From Acidobacteriaceae bacterium KBS 89 (GTDB taxonomy: Bacteria; Acidobacteriota; Terriglobia; Terriglobales; Acidobacteriaceae), in contig KB906756.1 of NCBI GenBank assembly GCA_000381605.1, forward strand, positions 1-64,000: a stretch of 64,000 bases of DNA, read 5' to 3'. The notes beneath the pieces are model-generated. The model saw only the letters and a program-made list of their open reading frames with translations. It did not search any database and had not been told where the DNA came from. The translations under genes were made by a program, and so were the position numbers. Position 1 is the first letter of the stretch. Each line of letters opens with the position of its first letter. Shown piece by piece: positions 18,732 through 28,076 of the stretch.

Positions 18732-19097
18732 ATGATCGGACGCAATCGTTATAAGAACCGGATCGAGCTGCTTCAAGGCACACTCGACATGCTCATCCTC
18801 AAGACGCTGCAATGGGGTCCCCAACACGGCTACGGCATCGTCCAGGCTCTGCACGCAACCTCGGGAGAAGTTCTGCAGGTCGAAACCGGCTCCCTCTACC
18901 CTGCGCTGCACCGGCTGGAACGTCAGGCCTGGGTCCGTTCCGAATGGAAGCAGACCGAAAGCAACCAGCGCGCCAAGTACTACCGCATTACCGCAGCCGG
19001 CAAGAAACAATTGGCCTCCGATCTCAGTCGCTGGCAGCACATGGTCGAAGTCATCGGAGCAGTCATGCACCGTGTGCCGGACGGAGAAGAAGCATGA
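18732..19097 (+). CDS. PadR-family transcriptional regulator
   Basis: 121 residues. The N-terminal winged helix shows the PadR signature: LLQGTLDMLILKTLQWGP, HGYGIVQAL, then VETGSLYPALHRLERQAWV and the wing with KYYRITAAGKK. A short C-terminal helix completes the small PadR-s2 type. The gene overlaps the downstream ADOP permease gene by 4 bases (ATGA), an arrangement common in Acidobacteria, so it most likely represses that transporter and itself through the dyad at its start codon. The inducer is unknown. Confidence 0.93.
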   Translation: MIGRNRYKNRIELLQGTLDMLILKTLQWGPQHGYGIVQALHATSGEVLQVETGSLYPALHRLERQAWVRSEWKQTESNQRAKYYRITAAGKKQLASDLSRWQHMVEVIGAVMHRVPDGEEA

Positions 19098-21784
19098 GCT
19101 TGTTTTCTCGATTCACAAATCGCAAAACAGACCTCGATGATGAGATCCGCGCTCACCTCGAAATGGATATTCAGGCCCGCAAGGATCGTGGCGCGTCCTC
19201 CGAGCAGGCGCGCACTGAGGCAACTCGTGAATTTGGAAATGTGGCGCTCATCCAGGACGTAACCCGCGAAACCTGGGGCTGGGTCTGGCTGGAGCGCTTA
19301 GTACAAGATCTGCAATACTCTCTACGCCAGCTAAACAAATCACCGGCCTTCGCCATTACGCTGATCGCAACCTTGGCCCTTGGCTTGGGAGCAACCGCTG
19401 CGATGTTTACGGTCGTCGATCATGTCCTCCTGCGCCCTCTCCCCTACAAAGACTCCGGTCAGTTGGTCGAAATCAAAGAGTCAGGAAAACGAGGCACAGT
19501 AAGCTTTGGCACACCCTACCTCGACATCCAACAATGGCGTCAACGCAGCCACTCTCTCAAAGAAATCGCATTCTACAGCTCAGATAAACACATATCCTTC
19601 CTCGATGGGAACACCGCATCGACGCAGGTCAACGCCCCGCAGATCAGCGCCAACCTATTCGCCCTGTTAGGCGTACATCCAGCGATTGGCCGCGAGTTTG
19701 AAGGCCGGAGCGACGGCTCCGCTCTCACCGAAGAGGAGCACTCCCTCATCCTCAGCGATCCGGTATGGAGGACAACCTACGGCAGCGATCCGAATGTCCT
19801 GGGCAAAGTAGTCAAGCTCAACGGAGAATCGTACGTCGTTGTCGGCATTATGCCTCGCGGCTTTACCTTCCCATTCAACGGAGCCATGCCTCTCGTCTGG
19901 CTGCCGAGACTGATCCGCGACAAGGATACAGTCCGGACCAGGAACGTCACACCGAGCTACCAAGTCGTAGCAAGGCTGAATCCCGACGCAACCCTTCCCA
20001 CAGCGGAATCTGAACTCAAGGCGATTCAGCCCGAAGTCGCAAAAGAATACGCCGACCCTTACGATCGAGACCTCGTCACCTCCGTTCAACTGCAACGCTA
20101 CGATGATTCGCTCGTCGACAGCGACCTCAGAAAGTCCCTCCTTGCGCTCTTTGGGGCCTCGGGTGTGTTGTGGCTCATCGCCTGCGTCAACAGCACCAGC
20201 CTGATGCTCGCACGCGCCGCCGCAAGGCAGCGAGAGATCGCCGTGCGTGGTGCACTGGGTGCCAGCCGGTGGCGCATCATCCAACAACTTACAGTCGAAG
20301 GCCTCCTGGTCAGCGCGATCGCTTCAGCGTTGGGCCTCGGTCTCACGATGTTGATGCTGAAGTTGTTTGAGCACGGATTGACCACGCAGTTCCACATCCA
20401 CGAAAAAATGACGGCAAACCTCTCCGTGATCGGCCTCTTGGTTGCACTGACAGTCGTCAGCGCTTCCCTATGCTCCATCTGGCCCGCCTTCGTGGCGGCA
20501 AAGGCTCCAATCGAAACCGCGTTGCGGCAGGGTGGCCCGCAGAGCAGCTCTGGCGTGGCGCAATATCGAACCCGCGCCTCCCTTGTCGTAATACAAATTG
20601 CGGCATCGCTGATTCTTTTAGTCGGATGCGGTCTTCTGCTCAGAACAATCTACGCCTTGCGGCACGCGCCACTCGGCTTCCGTACCGACCACATCATCAT
20701 CGCCAACATGACGATTCCCTCCTACAAGTTCGCGGGACAAAACATGACGACCGAGCTCTATCAACCCCTGGTTGATCGCGTCAACCACATGCCGGGTGTT
20801 CAGGCAGCCTCATTGATGAACGCAGTGCCCCTCGGAAACACCTTCAAGATGCAGTTCACCTTTGGAGTCACCGGAAACAGTGCCGCTGACGTGCGCAGAC
20901 GCGACCTGGTCGCACAGTTTCGCGCCGTCGGCCCCGAGATGCAGCGCGTCTTCGGATTTCGAATGCTCAAGGGAAGGTTCTTCAACGGAGAGGACACGGC
21001 CAGCACACAACCCGTAGCCGTCGTGAATCGAGCTTTTGTGAAGGCATACTTCGGCGGCGACGAAGCTTCAGAAAAAATTCTCGGCGAAAATCTATTCTCG
21101 TTCAGCAAAGACAAACGCGCTGTCGTCATCGGCGTAATCGACGATGAACGTCAGGTCTCCGTCGCCAAACAATCACAACCCGAGATCGAAGTGGCAATTC
21201 CACAGATCACGCCCGGCACTGGTTTCTACAAGGGCGCCGAAGGTATGGGTATGGATCTCGCCATACGCACAGACCGAAGCTCCGCCTCCATCATCCCCGA
21301 ACTGCGCGAGTTATTGCGACAGTCCAGCCCCGAACTTGCCAACAGCACCTTCACGACAATGGACCAGGTCGTCGAAGACTCCTACGGCAGCCAGCAACTT
21401 GCCGCGCGCCTATTGATCGTATTTGGCGGCTCGGCCCTGCTCGTCTGCATCACCGGAATCTACGGACTTCTCGCCTACTTGGTGGCGCACCGCACCAAAG
21501 AGCTAGGCCTACGCATCGCCCTGGGCGCACAGCGCGCCGATGTCATGTGGCTCGTCCTGCGGCAGGCCAGCTGGATGCTGATCGCGGGATCAACTCTAGG
21601 ACTGCTTCTGGCCTTCATGAGCAGTCTTCTCCTGCGAACATTCCTCTACAACGTCACCCCCCATGACCCATGGACGATGGGAGCAGTCACCCTATTGTTA
21701 GTCGGAGGCGGACTGGCTGCGTCCAGCATTCCCGCCCGGCGCGCAGCCAGGGTAGACCCAATGGAAGCACTGCGAACCGAATAG
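19094..21784 (+). CDS. ADOP-type ABC permease coupled to PadR
   Basis: 896 residues from the ATG at 19094 that overlaps the padR stop. The open frame extends further upstream through padR in another frame, but that is not coding. The N-terminal cytoplasmic segment (DDEIRAHLEMDIQARKDRG ... ATREFGN, about 12-50) is the ADOP-specific extension, followed by a first helix near residue 95. Two copies of MacB periplasmic domain plus FtsX permease block follow, the second ending in IPARRAARVDPMEALRTE. Dedicated ATPases are not adjacent. Substrate unknown. Confidence 0.93.
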   Translation: MSLFSRFTNRKTDLDDEIRAHLEMDIQARKDRGASSEQARTEATREFGNVALIQDVTRETWGWVWLERLVQDLQYSLRQLNKSPAFAITLIATLALGLGATAAMFTVVDHVLLRPLPYKDSGQLVEIKESGKRGTVSFGTPYLDIQQWRQRSHSLKEIAFYSSDKHISFLDGNTASTQVNAPQISANLFALLGVHPAIGREFEGRSDGSALTEEEHSLILSDPVWRTTYGSDPNVLGKVVKLNGESYVVVGIMPRGFTFPFNGAMPLVWLPRLIRDKDTVRTRNVTPSYQVVARLNPDATLPTAESELKAIQPEVAKEYADPYDRDLVTSVQLQRYDDSLVDSDLRKSLLALFGASGVLWLIACVNSTSLMLARAAARQREIAVRGALGASRWRIIQQLTVEGLLVSAIASALGLGLTMLMLKLFEHGLTTQFHIHEKMTANLSVIGLLVALTVVSASLCSIWPAFVAAKAPIETALRQGGPQSSSGVAQYRTRASLVVIQIAASLILLVGCGLLLRTIYALRHAPLGFRTDHIIIANMTIPSYKFAGQNMTTELYQPLVDRVNHMPGVQAASLMNAVPLGNTFKMQFTFGVTGNSAADVRRRDLVAQFRAVGPEMQRVFGFRMLKGRFFNGEDTASTQPVAVVNRAFVKAYFGGDEASEKILGENLFSFSKDKRAVVIGVIDDERQVSVAKQSQPEIEVAIPQITPGTGFYKGAEGMGMDLAIRTDRSSASIIPELRELLRQSSPELANSTFTTMDQVVEDSYGSQQLAARLLIVFGGSALLVCITGIYGLLAYLVAHRTKELGLRIALGAQRADVMWLVLRQASWMLIAGSTLGLLLAFMSSLLLRTFLYNVTPHDPWTMGAVTLLLVGGGLAASSIPARRAARVDPMEALRTE

Positions 21785-21824
21785 CGTCCTCAGCAGTCAG
21801 GCGCTCTGCATCACTAAAATTTAT

Positions 21825-23582
21825 TTAGAAGGTAAAAGCCAGCCCGGCCTGCAAGGTCCGTGGTGACTGCGCAAGGAACAACGTCTGTCCATCCGCCGAA
21901 AGGAACGGGCGATAACCCTGTGCCAGCAGATTGGTGACATCGATGGTTGCGTCCAGTCCAGCCGGCAGCAGATTGCCCAGCCTCAGCGCCTGCCGCAGAT
22001 AGCAGCTGAAATACGCCTGGTCACTAAAAGAAGCATACGGATCCACCGCCGTCACCAGCCGCGTCGGTTGCCAGCGATATGAAGCCCGAACTCTCGTTCC
22101 CGTATGCGTCACTCGTCCGCGCAAGGCGATCGTCGCGGTCTGGGCCATTTGGGGAGCGAGGTCCGTCGAGATCGAAGGAAGACCTAGGACGGCTCCCTCC
22201 TTGGGGGCCAGCCCCGCGCCTGTAGCGTACTCCACCGCTACCCACATGTTGGGGGTTAGCGGCTCAGTCACCATTACATTCACGCCTTGAGCCTTGTAGC
22301 CCGCGCTAAGAAAACGAAAGTTGCCCGTATTTGAATCCGCAAGGATGCCGTTTGGCGCAGTCTGCCCAACCTGCTGAAGATCTGCCGCACTCAGCGCACC
22401 ACCACCCGACACCGCCACCCGATCCAGAGAATCAAGATAATACGAAACCTGGATCACACCCTGCCCCGCCTTGCGACCGACGGTAAACTCCTGGTGAACT
22501 CCCTGCTCTGTCTGGCTGCGGCCCTGAAACTTTACGGAGATTGGCATCTCCTGCTGCACCGAGTCGAGCCCCGCAAACGACTGGAGGTTCTGCGACGTCG
22601 CCATCCGGTACCCCACCGTCCATGACTTCACCGGATGCGCAGTGATCTTCAGGAACGGTCGCGAAGCCGAAGCATAACCGGCCGAACGAACCAGATACAG
22701 TGTGCCTCCAGCCTCCAAATCGGCAAAGTCTCCGATCTGCATCTGCTGAGCCGTCGACATCTGCATCGCCTCGAGCCCCGGAACTCCACCAGAACTCACC
22801 AGCTCAGGATGAGATTGATAGCTCACAACTCCCCGGCCAGCGCCGGCAAATCCAAGCCTTGTCTGATATCCCGTTGCAAACTCAGTCGATGGCCCAACCG
22901 CGGTAACTCCGGGCTGTTTTCCAATGTCTGCATGCAGCCTCAGGCCTGCCCCATCATCGAGCGTTCGGTCAAAAACAAAGACATCATGCACACCGCTGCT
23001 GCCAAACCCGCCATCGCCCGCTGTCATCTCGGCACGTGCACGGTCCGTCCGCTTGGACTGATTCTCAGTCACGCTCGACGAAACCATGATCACGTCGCCA
23101 TCTTCCGCCAGTCTCAGGATCGGACGGTTGGCCGCTGACCGCATCGTCCACTTCCAGTCGTCGCTGGGCTCATCTGCTTTGCGGCGCTCCGCTGGAATCC
23201 ACGCAGTCGACTCGAACAGCGTATTCAATGTAAGGTTGACGATCGCCTGCGCCCCGGCCCGAAGCTGCAAATTGCCCCGCATCGCCGGGACAAACAGAGC
23301 AGCGCTTGCCTTGACCTCATATCGTCCAGGAAGTAAGCGAGGGATCAGATAACGCCCATGAAGGTCGGTGAACGTAGAGCCCAGGACAGCAGAGTCTGCC
23401 GCTATCACTTGGACCAACGCGCCCATCTGCGCCACACCCTGCGCATCACGGATCACGCCTGACACCGCAGCATTCTGCCCCGCAACACCCTGAATCGCTG
23501 CACTCTGAGCCACAGCAATGCGAACAGCCACCGCAAGCAGTAGCAGCGAGACGAACGCGATCTTCACCTGGGGTCGTTGCAC
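21825..23582 (-). CDS. Outer-membrane beta-barrel protein with carboxypeptidase-regulatory domain
   Basis: 585 residues. A signal peptide ends near AVAQS. An N-terminal carboxypeptidase-regulatory/transthyretin-like domain (about 35-120: VSGVIRDAQGVAQMGALVQV, GRYLIPRLLPGRYEVKASA) is followed by a long beta-rich region with alternating hydrophobic residues that ends in LQAGLAFTF, a C-terminal aromatic outer-membrane signature. This is a short relative of the acidobacterial TonB-dependent 'Oar-like' proteins; there is no clear plug domain, so uptake function is uncertain. It lies upstream of nothing obvious on its strand and 141 bases downstream of the GWxTD gene. Confidence 0.75.
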   Translation of the reverse strand: MQRPQVKIAFVSLLLLAVAVRIAVAQSAAIQGVAGQNAAVSGVIRDAQGVAQMGALVQVIAADSAVLGSTFTDLHGRYLIPRLLPGRYEVKASAALFVPAMRGNLQLRAGAQAIVNLTLNTLFESTAWIPAERRKADEPSDDWKWTMRSAANRPILRLAEDGDVIMVSSSVTENQSKRTDRARAEMTAGDGGFGSSGVHDVFVFDRTLDDGAGLRLHADIGKQPGVTAVGPSTEFATGYQTRLGFAGAGRGVVSYQSHPELVSSGGVPGLEAMQMSTAQQMQIGDFADLEAGGTLYLVRSAGYASASRPFLKITAHPVKSWTVGYRMATSQNLQSFAGLDSVQQEMPISVKFQGRSQTEQGVHQEFTVGRKAGQGVIQVSYYLDSLDRVAVSGGGALSAADLQQVGQTAPNGILADSNTGNFRFLSAGYKAQGVNVMVTEPLTPNMWVAVEYATGAGLAPKEGAVLGLPSISTDLAPQMAQTATIALRGRVTHTGTRVRASYRWQPTRLVTAVDPYASFSDQAYFSCYLRQALRLGNLLPAGLDATIDVTNLLAQGYRPFLSADGQTLFLAQSPRTLQAGLAFTF

Positions 23583-23723
23583 AGTAATGCCGTCCTGCGC
23601 GTCGAGGCCGTTACAAATGTTTTCCGTACCCGGAAATGGGGTACGTCTTACAGAATGCGCAGTAACTGGTTATCGCCAATCAAAGTCCGCGTAACCACGT
23701 CGCCGTACTACTCTCGCACCTGC

Positions 23724-25457
23724 CTAATCCACGATGAACGGTGCAGATTCTGCGATCTGCTGCTTCGTTACTCCATCATTCACTTTAATACTCACCTGAT
23801 ACTTGCCGGGCTGCAGACTCGCCAGCGGCAGACTTTTTTCAATCGTAAACTGGTCCGCGTTTGGATTGGTCTTTACCGTTTGTTCCTGCGTCTGCAGGAC
23901 GGCTTTGTTTGTTGCCAGGTCAAGAATCTGATACTCAATGGTAGCGCCGTTTTGCTTACTCTTTTCGTCGATACCAAGGTTATACACCTGCATCCAGAAG
24001 TTCAAGCTCTGCGCCCGATGGAAGGTCACCGGCGAAGCAATACTGGTGGGGACACGCGGAACGATATGTGTATCTCCGATAACAAAATTTCCCGCCCCGA
24101 TATCCCTCGACGGCACGCGCTCCATTGTGCCCGCAAGAATCAGCGAAGAAGACGCCAGACGGTCGTCATCATATCTCGGAACGTTCAAGCTGCGCTGCCA
24201 CCGGCCGATATGGTCCGGATTATTAACGTCTTTGATCACAATGTCGATCTTGTACAGACCCGGTCGAAGCGGCAAAGCCTTCCAATACACCGACGCATCG
24301 TTCCTCTTGCGCGCCAGTAGCTCGCTCGGAACCTGCACACCTACCGGATCTTCAAAGGTCTGGATCGCCTTGTGATTGAGGTTCGTAACACGCCCCAGAA
24401 TATTGACCGTGCCCGTGGCGACACCATCTTTGTTGACGAACGTAATATCGCTATTCTTAATCTGCAGCGTTATTGGCACCAGAATCGTATCGTTGGTCAC
24501 CTTGACGTAGTCCGTGCGAACGTCAAACAGAAATGGCGGCCCGGTCAGGATCTTTGAAGTCGTCATGTACGACTCCATGTCCTTGAACTTAATCACCGGG
24601 GGAGCGGTCAGCTTCGCGTAGGTATCGAGCCGGTCAAACTGCTTGCTCTGTTGCTGCTGGGACATCGGTCCGGTGCCAAGCTGTTCCAGGCCTCCGCTCA
24701 TGCGGTCCGCCTGCTTTGCCATTCCCATCTGTTCGTAAAGTGTCTGTCCCGCTCCAGGGGTGTGCTTCAGGGCGTCTTTCTCTGAGCGGTCGATCGTCAT
24801 GTGGTAGTCGCCGCACATGCAGCTATCGACGAACTCGACGTCGATGTTATCGCCTACCCCTTCAAGGTACCGGTAGTGCCATATCTCAAACGGGAAGGTC
24901 GAGGTGTTGCCGCCGCCCTCTTCCATCGGCCGCTCGTAATTGCCGCCGCTTGGATGGGAGTCAATATTGTCCGGTTTGCCGAAAGCGATGTAGATATGTC
25001 CGCGGTCCGTCTTCCAGCCCGGCTTGCCCGCAGCAAAATGCTCGTTCGCATACGCGATTCGCGCGTAATGCTCCTCGCGAAATTCATTATCAGGAGAGTC
25101 TGGATTAGGATTGCGCCGCAGCCAGAAATTCTCAATAAACTGGTCGCGTTCCTCGTCATTGCCGAGGCTCTTGAACGCCTGCATCTCCTGGTCCGTGATG
25201 ATCCACCGTACATCCTCATCGACCCACTTCTTGTACACACCCTTCAACTCCTGCTTCAGCGCCTTCTGCTGGGCAATTTTCTCCTTGTCGCTCAGGGGGC
25301 GCTTCAAAGGGTCGGGCTTTTCCACCGTCACTGGCCCCTTCGTCACCCCGTCCGCCTGAGGGGTGGCAGGCGTCGCCTGGGCACTTAGGATCCTCACTCC
25401 CATCATTAACAGGAAGAACAAGGCCATGCCGGACACCAAGCGCCGTGAAGTCGTCAT
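23724..25457 (-). CDS. GWxTD-domain protein
   Basis: 577 residues with a signal sequence (MALFFLLMMGVRILSAQ). The conserved domain spans about 75-215: W-x-x-x-D-V-x-W-I-I-T-D (the xWxxTD core), ENFWLRRNPNPDSPDNEFREEHYAR, GDRGH-like TDRGHIYIAFGKPD and FEIWHYRYLEG. The C-terminal half is predicted beta-sandwich. GWxTD proteins are common in Acidobacteria and Bacteroidota-related phyla and are exported; their function is not established. The gene is divergent from the macA-like gene across 288 bases that hold nothing I can name. Confidence 0.85.
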   Translation of the reverse strand: MTTSRRLVSGMALFFLLMMGVRILSAQATPATPQADGVTKGPVTVEKPDPLKRPLSDKEKIAQQKALKQELKGVYKKWVDEDVRWIITDQEMQAFKSLGNDEERDQFIENFWLRRNPNPDSPDNEFREEHYARIAYANEHFAAGKPGWKTDRGHIYIAFGKPDNIDSHPSGGNYERPMEEGGGNTSTFPFEIWHYRYLEGVGDNIDVEFVDSCMCGDYHMTIDRSEKDALKHTPGAGQTLYEQMGMAKQADRMSGGLEQLGTGPMSQQQQSKQFDRLDTYAKLTAPPVIKFKDMESYMTTSKILTGPPFLFDVRTDYVKVTNDTILVPITLQIKNSDITFVNKDGVATGTVNILGRVTNLNHKAIQTFEDPVGVQVPSELLARKRNDASVYWKALPLRPGLYKIDIVIKDVNNPDHIGRWQRSLNVPRYDDDRLASSSLILAGTMERVPSRDIGAGNFVIGDTHIVPRVPTSIASPVTFHRAQSLNFWMQVYNLGIDEKSKQNGATIEYQILDLATNKAVLQTQEQTVKTNPNADQFTIEKSLPLASLQPGKYQVSIKVNDGVTKQQIAESAPFIVD

Positions 25458-25745
25458 AAGAAAGGGGGTACTCCTGATACCAACATGTATTGTAGAGCGG
25501 TTATATCCCTGTTACAAGAGGTAGACGTACCAGACGCCCTGTTATCATCATCCGTACTCGAAAAGAACGCGAAGTCGTGCCTGCGGAAGAGTTGCGGGCC
25601 TCACTTCTATCCGAAAATGCGGACCTAAGTCCAGTATTCGGAAAGAAAGCGGAACGCCAGGCCATTTGTCTCCGTATTGTCTTTGCAGCCATCAATTTTC
25701 CAGAAAGCACCTCTGCTTTTCAGACGAGGTCCTTAGAAAGCAGCA

Positions 25746-27143
25746 ATGAGCGCTAAAAAGATTATTGTGATCGTCGCCGTCGTCCTCGTTCTCGCAGGCA
25801 TCGTCACTGCCAGCATTATTCATGGACAAGCCAGCGTGACCAAAGTCGCCACCAGCAAGGCAGTCCGTCAGGACCTCACCTCCGTCGTTAACGGCACCGG
25901 TCAGATCAAACCGCTGACCTACGTCAACGTCGGCGCCACCGCCTTCGGACGAATCACCCACCTCTACGTTAAAGAGGGCGCACACGTCAAAGCCGGCGCC
26001 ACCCTCGCCACTGTCGAAAGCGTCCAGCCCCAGGCCACCGTCTCGGCTCAGGAGGCGAGCATCGCCGCCGCCCACACCGATATCACCAGCTTCCTTGCCG
26101 CAGAAAAAACTGCCGAGGCAAACATCGCTCAAGGTCAGGCCGATCTCGAGCAGAAGAAGCTGGACTTTACCCGCGCCCAGTCCCTCTATAACGAAAAACT
26201 GATCGCCAAGCAGGATTTCGACGCGAAAAAAGCCGCCTACGATATGTCCGCCGCGACCCTGGCCCAGCGTCAGGCCGCTCTCGCCCAGGCCCGCGCTCAG
26301 ACCGACTCCCAACGCGGCCACGCGAACCAGGCCGTCGCCAATCAGCGCGCGAATTACGACGCACTCGACAAGACGATCAGCCGCGCCCCATTTGATGGCC
26401 TCGTCACCAACGTCCCCGTACGTGAAGGCGAGACCGTCGTCGTCGGAATCCAAAACGCCGGCGGCTCCACCATCATGACCCTCGCCGATATGTCCGTTAT
26501 CACCGCCGAGGTCAAAGTCGACGAGACTGACATCGTCAACGTCTCCCTCAACCAGGTAGCAGACGTCACCGTCGATGCCCTTCCCGGCCGTATCTTCAAA
26601 GGCCACGTCACCGAGGTCGGGGACCAGGCCCTCCTTCGCACGACAGGCCTCTCCACCACACAGAGCACAACCGGAACAGAAGAGGCGAAAGACTTCAAGG
26701 TCGTCGTCACCCTGGACCACGCCTCCGAGGACCTCCGTCCCGGCCTCTCTGCCACCGCCAAGATCACCACCGCGCACAAGCCCGGCGCCCTCACCATCCC
26801 CATCCAGGCCCTCGTCCAGAGAGACCCAGCCGCAGAGAAGATCCTCGCCGCAAACGCCGGCAAGCCACCGTCAGGCGCCGTAGCCACCCCCGCTGGCGCT
26901 GCCACCAAGCCCCAGCTTGTCCAGGGAGTCTACGTCCTCAGGGCCGACCATAAAAAACAGCGCGCGGAATTCGTTCCTGTAACCACCGGCATCACCGGCT
27001 CCACAGACATCGAAGTCCTCGGCGGCCTCAAAGAAGGCGACCAGATTGTTACCGGACGCTATCGAATTTTGCGCGCCCTAAAGAGTGGGACCGCCGTCAA
27101 AGTAGACAACACGGTCGAAATGAACGCTGACCAAAAGTCCTAA
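25746..27143 (+). CDS. MacA/HlyD-type periplasmic adaptor
   Basis: 465 residues. One N-terminal membrane anchor (about 5-22) is followed by a lipoyl half, a long Ala/Gln-rich alpha-hairpin (about 95-205), the second lipoyl half ([18 protein letters not shown]), beta-barrel and a C-terminal domain ([20 protein letters not shown]). It belongs to the ABC/RND adaptor family; the ATPase gene that follows 113 bases later points to a MacAB-like role. An Ala/Pro-rich insertion (about 365-390) is odd. No permease gene follows. Confidence 0.88.
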   Translation: MSAKKIIVIVAVVLVLAGIVTASIIHGQASVTKVATSKAVRQDLTSVVNGTGQIKPLTYVNVGATAFGRITHLYVKEGAHVKAGATLATVESVQPQATVSAQEASIAAAHTDITSFLAAEKTAEANIAQGQADLEQKKLDFTRAQSLYNEKLIAKQDFDAKKAAYDMSAATLAQRQAALAQARAQTDSQRGHANQAVANQRANYDALDKTISRAPFDGLVTNVPVREGETVVVGIQNAGGSTIMTLADMSVITAEVKVDETDIVNVSLNQVADVTVDALPGRIFKGHVTEVGDQALLRTTGLSTTQSTTGTEEAKDFKVVVTLDHASEDLRPGLSATAKITTAHKPGALTIPIQALVQRDPAAEKILAANAGKPPSGAVATPAGAATKPQLVQGVYVLRADHKKQRAEFVPVTTGITGSTDIEVLGGLKEGDQIVTGRYRILRALKSGTAVKVDNTVEMNADQKS

Positions 27144-27256
27144 CCGGCCCCCTGACCAAAAGGCGTATGCCGGTAGACGGTTCATTAACCCTCGTGGAAC
27201 CATCTCATGGGCCAAAACGTACTATCCTCAAACAGGCAACATCACCGGAGAACCGG

Positions 27257-28021
27257 ATGGCCATCGAAACCGCAGTCGAATCCCCGATCCTCACCAGCAA
27301 CGCCGCCGGCCCCACCCCAGGCGACGTCATCGTCACTGACAATCTTTGGAAGACCTACGAGATGGGCGACCAGCAGGTCCATGCCCTTCGCGGCGTCAAC
27401 CTCCGCATTCGCCACAACGAGTACGTCGCCATCATGGGACCCTCCGGCTCTGGAAAATCCACGCTGATGAACCTCATCGGCTGCCTCGACTCCCCCTCGC
27501 AAGGCCGCTACTGGCTTAACGGACACGATGTCTCCGAGCTCAACGACGACGAGTTGGCCCGCATTCGCAATAAAGAAATCGGCTTCGTCTTCCAGACCTT
27601 CAACCTCCTTGCCCGCGCCACCTCGCTCCACAACGTCGAGCTGCCCCTCATCTACAACGGCACGCCCGCAGCCGAGCGCACTGCCCGCGCCAAGGCCGTC
27701 CTCGAGTCTGTTAACCTCGGCTCCCGCATGATGCACAAGCCCAACGAGCTCTCTGGTGGACAGCGTCAACGCGTCGCCATCGCTCGCGCCCTCGTCAACA
27801 GCCCCTCCATCATCCTCGCCGACGAACCCACCGGAAACCTCGACTCCAAAACCGGCGACGAGATCATGGCCCTCTTCGACGACCTCCACGCCAACGGAAA
27901 CACCATCATCGTAGTCACCCACGAGCCCGATATCGCCGAGTACGCCCACCGCGTCGTCACCATCCGCGACGGCGTCATCGCCAGCGACCATCCCTCCTCC
28001 CGGATTCGTAACAAGCAGTAA
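27257..28021 (+). CDS. ABC transporter ATP-binding protein (MacB/LolD type)
   Basis: 254 residues. The ATG at 27257 is chosen over earlier in-frame starts because GGAG lies 6 bases upstream. Walker [10 protein letters not shown] (61-69), Q-loop FVFQTFNLL, signature LSGGQRQR (164-171), Walker [13 protein letters not shown] and the switch His (VTHEPD) are all present, and the sequence is closest in type to the ATPases of MacB, LolCDE and FtsEX systems. It should energise an FtsX-fold permease, but no permease gene is next to it; the adaptor gene precedes it. Confidence 0.92.
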   Translation: MAIETAVESPILTSNAAGPTPGDVIVTDNLWKTYEMGDQQVHALRGVNLRIRHNEYVAIMGPSGSGKSTLMNLIGCLDSPSQGRYWLNGHDVSELNDDELARIRNKEIGFVFQTFNLLARATSLHNVELPLIYNGTPAAERTARAKAVLESVNLGSRMMHKPNELSGGQRQRVAIARALVNSPSIILADEPTGNLDSKTGDEIMALFDDLHANGNTIIVVTHEPDIAEYAHRVVTIRDGVIASDHPSSRIRNKQ

Positions 28022-28076
28022 CTAAACAGTCATTGCTTCTTACATCCGAAGCCATCGCCTTGCCGTCTAAAATGGA

